Below, piece by piece: positions 40,364 to 51,204 of a DNA stretch of 64,000 bases. The notes under the pieces were generated by a model. It ran no database searches. It was not told the DNA's origin and worked only from the letters and a program-made list of their open reading frames with translations. The stretch lies in NCBI GenBank assembly GCA_025766275.1, contig JAFKAC010000019.1, forward strand, positions 558,001-622,000, written 5' to 3'. A program made the translations under genes and the position numbers. Every line of letters starts with the position of its first letter. Within the stretch, counting starts at the first letter, position 1. The DNA comes from Lactarius indigo (taxonomy: Eukaryota; Basidiomycota; Agaricomycetes; Russulales; Russulaceae).

Positions 40364-40734
40364 TGATAAAGTGAACTTCGACTATGGGACGGAAAACTTG
40401 AAGTAAGAGTTGATATGGCCTCTATGAGTTGTAGTATGGCAGGGAATCTGTTATTGGCCTAGGCCTAGCGAGCGAGCGAGCGGCAGAGTGATGTGCAACG
40501 TCAATGCAACGTCGTTCAAGTTCAAATGCGATTATGTTAGAGACTTGAACGTTATTGTATTATATAATCGTAATGTTAAACGGTTATCTATGAATAACAT
40601 TGCGCAGATAGGAGCAACATACGCTCTACTTCAGAACTCCCACTCACTCGCGTCCCTCATATATTCGACTATCTGCTGCGCTGTACCTCTACGACATTCT
40701 CCTGGAACTCCACCTCCTCCTCAATAACTGCGGG

Positions 40735-40870
40735 AAATGTCCAACTGCTCCGTGGATTCGACAGCTTGTTCTCTAAGCAAAGCAACTTGAGGGTTGACAA
40801 CGCATAGGTGGCCCGTCCCTAGTGACATTTTCGGGTGCATGGGGACGTGCCACCTTGCGCACCACGAGCT
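40735..40870 (-). pseudogene. F-box C-terminal relic joined to a UBP14 fragment
   Basis: Minus-strand remnant of the end of an F-box gene (matching the ALELLCL... region around 42990-43080). It ends near 40870, where UBP14 exon 5 sequence begins. The same join occurs near 45150. Confidence 0.65.
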
Positions 40871-42560
40871 TGACCATGAGCACATCGTCTTGCGCCTGTC
40901 CTATTGTGGTATCGTGCAGACGCATACAAAAAGGGAAAAATCTTTGACCGGTGCTTCAGCGACGCCGCCACCGGTCTTCCGTAAGGGCGTACGACCCACG
41001 ATGTTCAAGGCGCTTGTCTGCAGCAATTCCGAGTTTGCGACGGCACGTTAGCTGGACATCGAGGAGTCCCTCACGCACCTGATTACCTGCTGAGCGTACC
41101 TGTGCCCCCGCGCGAGACGGATAAGGATGCGGAGGGTCAGGCTACGTACGATGAGCATAAAGTCCCGCTTACGTGGTGCGTTGATAACGTCTTTGGCGCT
41201 GAAGCTGAAGGCCTCAAATATAAGTGTCCGCGGTGCAGGCGTGAGGTCGCGGCAACAAGGTAGGCGCCGAAATGCTTCGGGCCGATGGTGCACGTGACAG
41301 AGAGGTGCGCTTGGCGACAATATACGCTCGTCGTCCACGCAAAAACTTCCAGCTCGTGAACTGGGTACCCACGAAGCTCGGTGCGTGGCCTTCTCTAGCA
41401 GCCACCCACCACTAAAACAGACTTGCGCAGACATCACGATCGTCTTCTCAGATCGAGACGCACTCACCTTCGGCCAGTAGCATGTCGAGAGGGGTCCTCA
41501 GCCTGGCGAAGCTGAGCTCCAAGACAACAGGATGCTGAGGAATTCTTCGCGCACCGCTCTCCAGCGCCGTGCGCATGGTGCGCGCGCTTGCGGCACCGAA
41601 GCGGAGCACGAGCTGACGGAGACGCTCGTGTTTGTGCTCGAGAAGCGCCTGCTGTGCGCCGCCTGCATTGGAATGAGCTATTTGCATGATGCGGGAGTGA
41701 CATCGCACTGACAAGGTAAGCGCAGAAAAGCCCGTTTTGTTTTTTTTTTCGGGATGACGATGCGCGTGTAATAGACAGGCGCATTTCGCGAAGTTCCCTG
41801 ACACGCTCGTCGTCCGTGCAGAAAAAAAATTTACCTTGTGAACTGGGTGCCTACAAAACTCGGTCCGTGGCCCTCCCTGGCATCCTCCCATGACTAAACT
41901 GACTCGTGGCGCAGATATCCTGATCGCTACCCCGGACGGAGGCGTACTCACCTTCGACCAGCAGTACCTTGGTAGGGGCATTCCGAGCGGCGAGACCGAG
42001 CTCCAAGATAACGCTCCAGGTAGTGAGTTGTCCTGACCTTAAGTTTGGTGTGCTCATACTCACACTTCACAGGTGCTTCCGGCGGGCTACTCGAGTTCAA
42101 CCAGGCACAGCTCGAAACGATGGGCTTCCCACTGGTCCGGTGCCAGAAGGCGTTGCTTGCAACGGGCAACAGAATCCAGAGGTGACCATGGAGTAGCGCT
42201 TTAGGCACACGAGGGACCCAGGTACCGTACTCCTCCAGAGAAACGCCAAACACCACTGACAAACCTTGCCGTAGATCTCGACAACCCAATCGTATTGCCG
42301 AGCGGCGGTGCAGAGAGTGCGGAGCAAGTGGGAATGTTGGCTGACAGCGCTGCGCGAGACGGCGCGTGCCCTCCCAGATGGAATCGGGCCTTCGGTCCAT
42401 TCGGGCCACTACGTCGCGCATATCCGCTCGGAGGCTGGATGGGTAGTCTTCAATAACGAGAAGGTCGTCCTCACCAACCCAGAGAGCGTCCGTGCGCTCA
42501 GGGCGCTCGCACATCTGTTCGTCTTTGAAAGGGATTCCATTCAAGTTGCGTGTTGAAAAG
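40870..42560 (+). pseudogene. UBP14-derived pseudogene, mosaic copy
   Basis: Decayed plus-strand pieces of UBP14 from exon 5 to the last exon. The region around VFRKGVRPTMFKALVCSN matches exon 7, then RCIDE-like and CPRCRREVAATR-like stretches, NFQLVNWVPTKLG (exon 8), a second exon 7/8-like stretch (41540-41880), exon 9 and 10 matches, and a final HSGHYVAHIRSEAGWV (about 42400). Exons 1-4, the zinc finger and the catalytic Cys are absent, and stops and frameshifts are frequent. Exons 7-8 appear twice, so two fragments were probably joined. Confidence 0.82.
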
Positions 42561-42858
42561 CAGGAGGTTTGAAGTGCCCGATGGGGGTGGTAAGAAGAAT
42601 GGCCAAAAGAACGCTGTAATGTGTGGAAGAACGCAAGACCCTCATATATCACACTAGTGTTACGAATGCGAGCGGTATGGCCATTTTAGCTGAACATGTT
42701 CATCTGTCCAAGTTCGAGTCCTCTGTAGGAGTTGGGAGTTCGAAGATACATTCCTCAGGCGGTATATCGTTAAATTAGTACGTAGCTCGCAGTCATGCAA
42801 TAGAAGTTAGATGTTGACATTACCAAGTGCTAGACAATGGTTCGGTATATACATACAC

Positions 42859-44271
42859 CTATTCGCTGACATCAAGCGTGTTAAGTCTTTCCTCGAACTC
42901 TTCGTCGCCGACAATGGTCACAGGATGACCCACATTTTGTCGAGCAGTGATAAACTCCCCCAACGTGATGTATTCCGAGTCCGCCGGCTCCGGGTCGTAC
43001 ATCAAGCAAAGCAACTCAAGGGCTGGCAACACTTCGGCAACCATGTCCCCAGTGACGTCGTTGAGCGCAAGATGAATGTCCCATGAAACAGCGCCTTCTA
43101 CACTCAGTGCCCTCACAGAGGTGAAAGGTAGGAAAAGTTCCCGCCATCGGATTCTGCCACCTGTATTCTCGAAATGCGAATTCGAAATGATGAAGAGACG
43201 GTTCACTTTGAAGAGCATAGCAACAATTTGGCTAAGCACCTGATGTACTGCTGTTCGCGGGAAAGACAGATAAAACCACGACTGAGGACGACGATCAAGG
43301 TCGATGCCGATGGCATAGGTGCGCTTGATGAACAGGCTTGCCTCAATAAACCGAGATAACTTGAAACTTTCTGAACGATTGACGAACTTGCAGAGCTGGG
43401 GGATTTGAAAATCGGTGACTTCTAGCTCCGGGTGGTATTCTACTCGTAAGCCGTTGAGCCGGGGAGCGTCAATCTGCGCCACGAAATCTTCAAAATACCT
43501 GAAAAGACCCTTGAAGTATAATCTGGTAAGAGCAGGGAGGACAGTTCGCGTGATGGGAAGCAAGCGCATTCGATCGGGATAGGACATTCCCCATTCGAAT
43601 TCGAAGTTGAGACACTTGAGCCTGGGCAATGTACCCAGACTTGCGACCATCGCCTCGGGGGGAATATAACCAGCTGGGGGTATACGGTAAAGATCCACTT
43701 CGACAAGGTCATGGGCCGACGAAAGAAGAGTTGGTGCAGCCGGAAAGGGAATGCCGTATATGTGGATTGTCTGTAAACGTGGGGCAGATCCACCGAGGAA
43801 GGTATCGGGAAGGGCCGGTGGCATCGTCAAAAATGTCCCAGGTGCGAACCAAAGGTGGGTCAATGCCGGAAATGGCTCCTGCATCACCGTGACCAGCCTT
43901 TCAAATATTGTGTACGACACTCTAATCTTAACGACTCGCACACGATCGCGGTTCTCCAGTGCTGCAAAAAGGTTGTCTTGATCGACGCCGTGGAAAAATG
44001 GACCGCAGTAGGAAATTACAATAGGGAAGCTCGGAAGATGGCCTAGTTTTTTCTTAACAGGAGTCCCGTGGGTGCAATGAAGTTCCAGACCAAGACGGAG
44101 TGGCGATGCAAATATGATGTATCTCCATGTTCGACACACATGCGCCAGTCTCTGCCATTTCCATGGGAGAGGCCAGGGATTGCAACTCGGAGTTTCATGG
44201 ACAACTTCATCCGTTCGACAAAGGCTAAATATTTCTACAAGGACGTTGTCCGGGAGTGTGCTGATCGTCAT
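42859..44271 (-). CDS. F-box protein 2 (470 aa, relocated start)
   Basis: A single open exon starting MTISTLPDNVLVEIFSLCRTD. The mini-exon seen in the sister genes is present at about 44380-44367, but its ATG has become ACG. In exon 2 the codon that is ACG in the sisters has become ATG at 44271, which supplies a new start and keeps the whole F-box. The remainder matches the family: WKWQRLAHVCRTWRYIIFAS, leucine-rich repeats, and the end LDVSE. It presumably acts as an SCF substrate receptor of unknown target. Confidence 0.82.
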   Translation of the reverse strand: MTISTLPDNVLVEIFSLCRTDEVVHETPSCNPWPLPWKWQRLAHVCRTWRYIIFASPLRLGLELHCTHGTPVKKKLGHLPSFPIVISYCGPFFHGVDQDNLFAALENRDRVRVVKIRVSYTIFERLVTVMQEPFPALTHLWFAPGTFLTMPPALPDTFLGGSAPRLQTIHIYGIPFPAAPTLLSSAHDLVEVDLYRIPPAGYIPPEAMVASLGTLPRLKCLNFEFEWGMSYPDRMRLLPITRTVLPALTRLYFKGLFRYFEDFVAQIDAPRLNGLRVEYHPELEVTDFQIPQLCKFVNRSESFKLSRFIEASLFIKRTYAIGIDLDRRPQSWFYLSFPRTAVHQVLSQIVAMLFKVNRLFIISNSHFENTGGRIRWRELFLPFTSVRALSVEGAVSWDIHLALNDVTGDMVAEVLPALELLCLMYDPEPADSEYITLGEFITARQNVGHPVTIVGDEEFEERLNTLDVSE

Positions 44272-44819
44272 TGCAGGTCTGTTTGAAGATTAGCGGTGGA
44301 TGCCCAGTCAATCAGTCAATCTATATAGTAAGCGAAGGAAGGCGCTGGCAAGTTGAATGGACCCACCTGTGTGAGCTCGTCGATACAGTTAACGGAGATG
44401 GGATGGAGAAGCAGGGGTTCTATGAGTTATAATACTGCAAGGTATGTGCCTGTCTAACGAGCGAGTGGCAGAGCAGAGTAACGGAGGAAGCAAGGCAAAT
44501 GTGCTTACGTCAGAGACCACTTTAGGGATGGCGCAAGCCATGCCGCCATGCAGCCGTCCTCTTTATATTCGCAATATATGCAAGAACATACTATGTCATT
44601 TCTCCAAAGGCAAAAGTTGTGGGTCTAGCAGCGTTGACTTGGCCAGGCTTGATTTTGTAGCCCCCCAGTAAAGTTCAGGACCGAACGTTAGCACAATGAT
44701 TCAAGATTACCTTGAAGATTACACTCAGGCTTGAGATTACAACAAGGATTACAAGTCTATTAGTATCTATAGCTAAGTTGTGTACATTAGGTCTCGTATG
44801 CATGTATTATACGGGGTGC

Positions 44820-45160
44820 ACCTATTTTCTCACATCGAGCGTGTTGAGGCTTTCCAGGAACTCCTCTTCGTTGATGACGGCCACAGCAAAACAAAATTTG
44901 ACTAGCCGTGACTAGGGGAACTAGCTCCTACCCTATTTGGGTGTCACTAGTCAGCACTAGTCACAGCTAGTGCTCCTAGTAACGTTTTGTTTTCATGATG
45001 CAAACCCACTGGCAGGTTCTGGCGCGAAGCGACCAACTTCTCCGCGAACTCGACGGACTCGTTCTCTAAGCAACGCGACTTGAGGGCCTGCAACACTTCG
45101 ACGACCCTGTCCCTGGTGCCCCCTTTGAGTGCAAGAAGGACGTGCCACGAGCGAATTGAC
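44820..45160 (-). pseudogene. F-box C-terminal relic interrupted by a MITE-like element
   Basis: Minus-strand remnant of an F-box C-terminus (segments like SWHVLLALKGGTRDRVVEVL and VEFAEKLVASRQN, then the final VNEEEF...LNTLDV-like end near 44825). It is split by a 107-bp insertion at 44887-44993 and followed by UBP14 sequence. Confidence 0.72.
44887..44993. mobile_element. MITE-like insertion
   Basis: About 107 bp with imperfect terminal inverted repeats (AAAACAAAA at 44888-44896, TTTTGTTTT at 44985-44993) and inward copies of CTAG-containing words (GTGACTAG and its complement). It interrupts the F-box relic exactly between codons that are adjacent in the intact sister genes. No coding capacity; target duplication not resolved. 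Confidence 0.6.
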
Positions 45161-45800
45161 ACTGAGCTCGTAGTACTGCACCCGTCCAACCTTGGCATCG
45201 TGCAGACGTAGAAAAAAATGGAAAAGTCCACGACCAGTGCCGAGATGATGCCCCCGCTGGTCTTTTAGAATGGCGTGCGGCCCGTGATGCACAAGGTGCT
45301 CGTCGGACGTGGCCACGCCGAGTTCACGATGATGCGCCAGCAGGACGCCGAGGAATTCCTCATGCACCTGTTCACGGCCCTCCGGCGCCATGTGCACCGC
45401 GTGCACTGGAGTGAGCTATCGCGTCGACGCGCACGACGTGCTGAGCGTGCCTATGCTCACGTGCGAGGTGAGTACTCACGCACAATCGCAGAGTGTGCCG
45501 TCGAATGACTATTATCGCATCTAGAATACACGGGTAAAGATGAACAACCGCTCCCGCTAGCAGCGCGGAGGCAGCCGCAGCCGTATTGGTGCCGCAGCAG
45601 TTGCCGCTGCGCTACCGCCTACGCACATTCGCCACGCACAAGGGGGCCTCGGTGCATTCGGGCCACTACGTCGCGCATATCTGCACAGAGGCAGGTGGGT
45701 GTTCTTCAACGACGAGAAGGTCGTCCACACCAACCCGGAGAGCGTCTGCGCGCTCAAGCCACTCGTGTATCTGTGTGTCTTGACAGGGACTGTATTATCG
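45130..45800 (+). pseudogene. UBP14-derived pseudogene, second copy
   Basis: Begins at UBP14 exon 5 (GAGCGAATTGACACTGAGCT) directly after F-box relic sequence. It jumps to exon 7 (RPVMHKVLVGRGHAEF, RQQDAEEFLMHL) and ends in the last exon (PQQLPLRYRLRTF, VHSGHYVAHI, NDEKVVHTNPESV). The catalytic-Cys segment, zinc finger and UBA domains are missing, and frames are broken. It is shorter than the copy at 40870. Confidence 0.85.
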
Positions 45801-46726
45801 TTCACGGGTTTAAAAGCGGGAGGTTCGAAGAACACGGTGAGGGTAGCAAGAAAAATAACCAAACGAACGCTGGAACGAGGGAAGAACACAGGTCTCCTGT
45901 ACTGTACTGGTGCTGTGAATGCGAGTGGTACGACGACCTCAACTGATCATGTTCTTCTGTCCAAATCCTCATTCCAGAGCTCGGGGTTGAATCACAGAAG
46001 CAAGAATCAAAGCTTTGAACGCTGAATAGTGCGGTGGTTGCGGACACGATCAGAGATCTGGCGAACAAAATTGGGCAACTGGGGCTAGAAACACGTGAGT
46101 AACTGTTCGGCGACCTCTCTGGGCACCAGCAAAGAAATCTCGTAGTACGCATCAATGAGCAACGTCCGCGTAGCTGTGAGTCGGCAGAAGAGCTCCGGCC
46201 ATTCCGGCCTTCTGAATTCGGTGGTTGGAGCAGGAAATGGAGACGCTGGCCCAGCAATGTACTTTGTCTCGTTTCTTTCTGAACTTTTCACGTTATGGAG
46301 TGGCGCTTGAGAACGACCCCGGGTCTATAGAGTATCAATGGGCATGAGATACACCAGAGAGAGCCTGAGAGGTGCAGTTCGTCAGAAGCTTGAGAGCGAG
46401 GGACCCGGGACGAGGCTCCGAGTCGTGTGTTTGTTTGTACTCACAAATATTACCAACTCTCAGATCTCATCGATCTCATCGACCGACTCGGACCATGACG
46501 TCGCTCTTCGCGATATACCCCATTTCACGAGGTGCGACAGGTCCAGTTGTGTTGGCTCGGCCAAGCGGGATGTAGTGAACCCCCCGAAGATTCAAGATAG
46601 CTAAATTGGAACATGTGAAGATATGGAAATTAGGTTCCGTTTATGCGTATTGTCGTCACCTATGTGGTACGATAGATAGACGTCGACAATACCAATTGCT
46701 AGACAAATATTACGGTATACATACAC
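45801..46726. other. Spacer with repeated F-box-unit flank
   Basis: No gene seen. It holds the module shared with 38050-38230 and the F-box 3' flank shared with 38640-38790. Confidence 0.55.
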
Positions 46727-48226
46727 CTATTCGCCGACATCAAGCATGCCGAGTCTTTCATCGAACTCTTCCTCGTCGACAACGGTTACCGGGAGACCCA
46801 CATTCTGGCGAGCGGCGACGAAATCGTCCATGTATTCCACTGGCTGATCCTCCAAGCAAAGCAACTCGAGGGCCGGCAACAATTCGGCAACCCTGTCCTC
46901 GGTGATCTCTTCAAGTGCAAGAAGAATCCGCCTTGAAAGCCCGAAGTCTACACTCAGCGCCTTCACAGAGGTGAACGGCCGGAAGAATTCTAACCATCGG
47001 ATACCATAGTCTAGGTCGTCGTCTTCCATCACCGATTCCGAATTGATGAAGAGACGGTCCACATTGGAGAGTATAGCAGAAAATTGGTTGACTACCTGTT
47101 CCATTGCATTTTGCTGGACAATAAGACGAAATGACAACTGAACTCCCTGAACGAGTTCGATGACGACGGTGTCGCTGGGCCGGATTAGTAGCTCTGCATC
47201 CCCTGCGTGCCTGAGCGGAAGTTTTTCTGAACGATCGATGAAATCGCAGAGTTGGGGGATTTGAAAGGCGGGGACTTCCAGCTGGTCTAGGTATTTCACT
47301 CCTAAGCAAACGAGCTGAGGAGTATCGATCTGCGCCACGAGATCCTCGAAATACTCGAAAAGACCGTCGAAGTGAAATATGGTGAGAGCGGGAAGGACAG
47401 TCCGTGTGATGGAAAGTGGGCGCATTCGATCGGGATAGTAGGAGATCCCATATTTTTCGAATCCATAGGTGAGATACTTGAGCCTGGGCAACGCACCCAG
47501 GCATGTGACCATCGTCTTTGGCGGAATGTAACCGGTTTGGGGTATATCGGAAAGATCCAGATCGACAAGATCACGGGCCGACGAAAGAAGAATTGGTGCT
47601 GCCGGAAAGGGGATGCCAGATATGCAGATCGTCTGCAAAGATGGGGCGGATCCACCTAGGAACGTGTCGGGAATGGGCGGCATGTCCGCACCTGGATTCG
47701 ATTTGAAGTGAAGGTGTGCCAATGCAGGAAATGGCTTCTGCATTGCCGTGGCCAGCGCTTCCATTAACACTGATTCTTTCAGGAGAATCAGGACATCAAC
47801 TTCGATGACTCGTACACGATCGCGGTGCTCCATCAGTGCCGCAAGGAGATTATCTCGATTAAGATGCGGGAAATGACGACCAAGAACTTGAAAAGAGACG
47901 ACAATAGGAAAGGCCGGAAGACCATCCATATTTTTCTTGACAGGTGTCCCGTACGTGCAGAAAAGTTCTAGACGGAGACGACGTGACGATGCAAACATGA
48001 TGTGTCTCCATGTTCGACACACATGTGCTAGTCTCTGCCATTTCCATGGGCGATAGCTCTTAGCAACATGAGCAACTTCGTCCATTCGACAAAAGCTAAA
48101 TATTTCTACAAAGACGTTGTCCGGGAGTGTATTGATCGTCGTTGGGGATCTGTTGCGATCCATGCCCAGTCAATCGATCAATCTATATGGAAGACACTGG
48201 AAATAGACTCACCTGTGTGAGCCCAT
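46727..48226 (-). CDS. F-box protein 3 (about 478 aa)
   Basis: Two exons: 48226-48213 (ATGGGCTCACACAG) and 48149-46727. The spliced start is MGSHRSPTTINTLPDNVFVEIFSFCRMD. The unspliced Met (48163) lies inside the intron and was rejected because the mini-exon and its GTGAGT donor are conserved. Core segments are WKWQRLAHVCRTWRHIMFAS, leucine-rich repeats, and the C-terminal ALELLCLEDQPVEYMDDFVAARQNVGLPVTVVD-like tail, which is the conserved end of the family. Expected to be an SCF receptor; target unknown. Confidence 0.86.
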
Positions 48227-48965
48227 CGATATAATTAGCTTGGACTATGGGACGGAGATATGTAGGGGTTCTTGTGGCCACTGTGAGTTGTAATACGGCA
48301 GGGGATGTTCAGCCGATTTCTGCTAGACTCAGCTAGAGTGACGAAAGAGTGTACTTCTCGTAGTGAATGGCACGTGCTTTTCCACGCTGCCATCCATCCG
48401 TCCAATCTCTCGACTGGTTCAAAGAATAAAATAGTAGTCAAATATCCACCTCACTACAGTCTACACCCCTATCAAACAATGCTGCTGAAACCCGTCCATC
48501 AGAAACATGTCATCTATCGTCAAGAGCCCAAATCGGGCAGTCTACCACGCTTGCTGGCCTTCCTCGTCGCATTTGAATGATGCCCCCAACACGGGAAACA
48601 GATTTAACGGAAGGTCAGTGACTGGATTCGCAAAAGAGGGGATATTCCAAGTACGATACTACATGGTCCACACGAAGCCGAACTGTGAGCAAGTGTGCTA
48701 ACCTTGTCCCACTGAATCTCTACCAACCGTCTTATCTTGCACCTTTGACCTCCACGTTGTTGTTTTCCATTCACTTCATACTCGTCAAATACTCGCTCTA
48801 TCAAATGTCATTTACCCCTTGCGGCCGGCTCAGGCTGTTCACCAGGTCTTTTGCCCCCCCTTTTGCTATTTGTCATTTGCTGCCAGCTTTTTCACCGCGC
48901 GTGTCTCGCTATCGTGGGACTCTTCAAGTTTGCTATTTAGCTACCTACCAAATGCTATTTGCCAC
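48227..48965. repeat. 5' flank of F-box 3, duplicated at about 51205-51960
   Basis: The stretch from about 48280 (ggggatgttcagccgatttctgctaga-like, GGCACGTGCTTTTCCAC) to about 48960 recurs at 51270-51960 upstream of F-box 4 with point changes and indels. No gene was supported. Confidence 0.65.
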
Positions 48966-49110
48966 ACCGAAGTGTTGATCGAGTTGCTTTTCTTGGACCC
49001 GGAAAATGGGCCGGTCGAATCCACTGAGAAGTCCGTCGCTGCTCGCCAGACCGCAGGTTGCCCTCATCGACGAGGAAGAGGAGTTCGAGGAAAGACAAAA
49101 CACATGAGGT
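48966..49110 (+). pseudogene. Inverted F-box C-terminal relic
   Basis: On the plus strand, opposite to the array, this reads LIELLFLDPENGPVESTEK and VAARQTAGCP, clearly the C-terminal ALELLCLEDQPVESM...VAARQNVG segment of the F-box family, with a shifted final part. Confidence 0.75.
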
Positions 49111-49742
49111 GAGAAAATAGGTGTGCCCAGCACAATACGCGCATATGGGACCTACTCTACTGTAACTCAAACATACTAGGTGGCTTGCACATCGAGAACT
49201 TTCGTCAGTCACATTGTACTGCATCTACGGGCGACATCTGCACAGAGGTGAATCAGTTGGAAAATTCCGGCCTTCTGAACCTAGAGATCAGAGTGGGATA
49301 AGAAAAGGAGAGACGCTTACATGCCAATATACTTTGCTTCCGAGTCGTGTCTTTTTGAGTGCTGTCGCTTGAGAACGACTCCGAGTATTTGGGGTATCAA
49401 TGGAAATGAGATCATGAGATATGCCAGAGAGAGAGCCAACTGAGAAGTGCGGTTTGTCATGAAACCCGGCAACTTGTGGATGAGGGACCCGGGATGATGC
49501 TCGTGTGTTTGTACTCACCAACATTACCGTGACCAATTCTTGTTGCCGCGACGAGTTCAGTTGCGTTGACTCGGCCGGGATTGATCCAGCGGCCCCCTGG
49601 CGAAGATTCAAGATAGCAAAATTGGCATATATGTAGATATGGAAAATAGGTTTCGTATATGCATATTGTCATCGCCTACGTGGTATGATAAATAAATGTT
49701 GACAATACCAATTGCTAGACAATGATTACGGTATATATGCAC
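49111..49742. other. Spacer with F-box 3' flank
   Basis: No gene seen. Positions 49560-49700 match the recurrent F-box 3' flank. Confidence 0.5.
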
Positions 49743-51204
49743 CTATTCGCCGACGTCAAGCATGCCGAGTCTATCGTCGAACTCTTCCTCGTCGACAACA
49801 GTTACCGGGAGACCTACATTCTGGCGAGCAGTAACGAAATCGTCCGGGTATCCCACCGATTGGCCCTTTAAGCAAAGCAACTTGAGGGCTGGCAAAAGTT
49901 CTGCAGCCTTCTCGTTGGTGATCTCTTCAAGTGTAAGAGGAATGTTCCATGAAAGACCTTTATCTACACTCAGCACCTTCACAGCGGTGAATGGCCGGAA
50001 GAGGTCGAACCATCCGATACCATATATCAGGTCCTCGTCCTCCGGCCGTTCCGAATTGATGGAGAGACGGTCCACATTGGAGAGTATAGAAGAAAATTGG
50101 TTGACCATCCGATCTATTGCAGCTTGCTGGACAGCGAGACGAAATGACGACTGACCTCGCTGAATAAGTTCAATGACGTCAGAGTCGGGCTGGATGAGTA
50201 ACTCTGCGTGTCTGAACCGAAGTTTTTCTGAACGATCGATGAAATAGCAAAGTTGGGGAACTTGAAGATCGGTAACTCCTATATCGAGGTACTTCACTCC
50301 TAAGCAGACAAGCTTGGGGGCGTCGATCTGCGCCACAAGATCCTCGAAATACTCGAAAAGACCATCGAAGTAGAATGTGGTGAGAGCGGGAAGGACAGTC
50401 CGTGTGATGGAAGGTAGGCGGCACATTCGATCAGCATAAGAGATCCCATATTCGTTGAATCTAAATGTGAGGTACTTGAGCCTGGGCAACACGCCCAGAC
50501 ATGTGACCATTGTCTCTGGCGGAATGTAACCGGCTTTGGGTATATCGGAAAGATCCAGATGGACAAGATCACGGGCCGACGAAAGGAGAATTGGTGCTGC
50601 CGGAAAGGGGATGCCAGATATGCAGATCGTCTGCAAAGATGGGGCGGATCCACCTAGGAACGTGTCGGGAAGGGGCGGCATGTCCATACCTGAATACGAT
50701 TTGAAGTGAAGGTGTGCCAATGCAGGAAATGGCTCCTGCATCACCGTGATCAGGTTTTCAAATATTGTGTGCAACACTCTAATCTCAACGACTCGCACAC
50801 GATCGCGGTTCTCCAGTGCTGCAAAAAGATTGTCTTGATCGACAAATGGGCCGCAGTAGGAAATTACAATAGGGAAGGTTGGAAGATGGCCTAGTTTTTT
50901 CTTAACAGGAGTCCTGTGGGTGCAATGAAGTTCCAGACCAAGACGGCGTGGTGATGCAAACATGATGTATCTCCATGTTCGACACACATGCGCCAGTCTC
51001 TGCCATTTCCATGGGAGAGGCCAGGGATTGCAACTCGGATTTTCATGGACAACTTCATCCATTCGACAAAGGCTAAATATTTCTACAAGGACGTTGTCCG
51101 GGAGTGTGTTGATTGTCGTTGGGGATCTGTTTGTGATGCATGCCCAGTCAATCGGTCTATCCATATGGGGGACACTAGAAATAGACACACCTGTATGAGC
51201 CCAT
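49743..51204 (-). CDS. F-box protein 4 (about 465 aa)
   Basis: Two exons: 51204-51191 (ATGGGCTCATACAG) and 51126-49743, starting MGSYRSPTTINTLPDNVLVEIFSLCRMD. The first third (WPLPWKWQRLAHVCRTWRYIMFAS, RTPVKKKLGHLPTFPIVISYCGPF) is closest to F-box 2, whereas the rest (PDTFLGGSAPSLQTICISG, LEEITNEKAAELLPAL) is closest to F-box 3, which suggests recombination or conversion between array members. The C-terminus is the family VVDEEEFDDRLGMLDVGE type. Confidence 0.86.

Noticed and set aside
49570..49620. tRNA-like B box (GGATCAATCCC) on the minus strand, recurring downstream of F-box genes
   Set aside because: No A box, acceptor stem or anticodon arm can be built around it; it belongs to the repeated F-box 3' flank.
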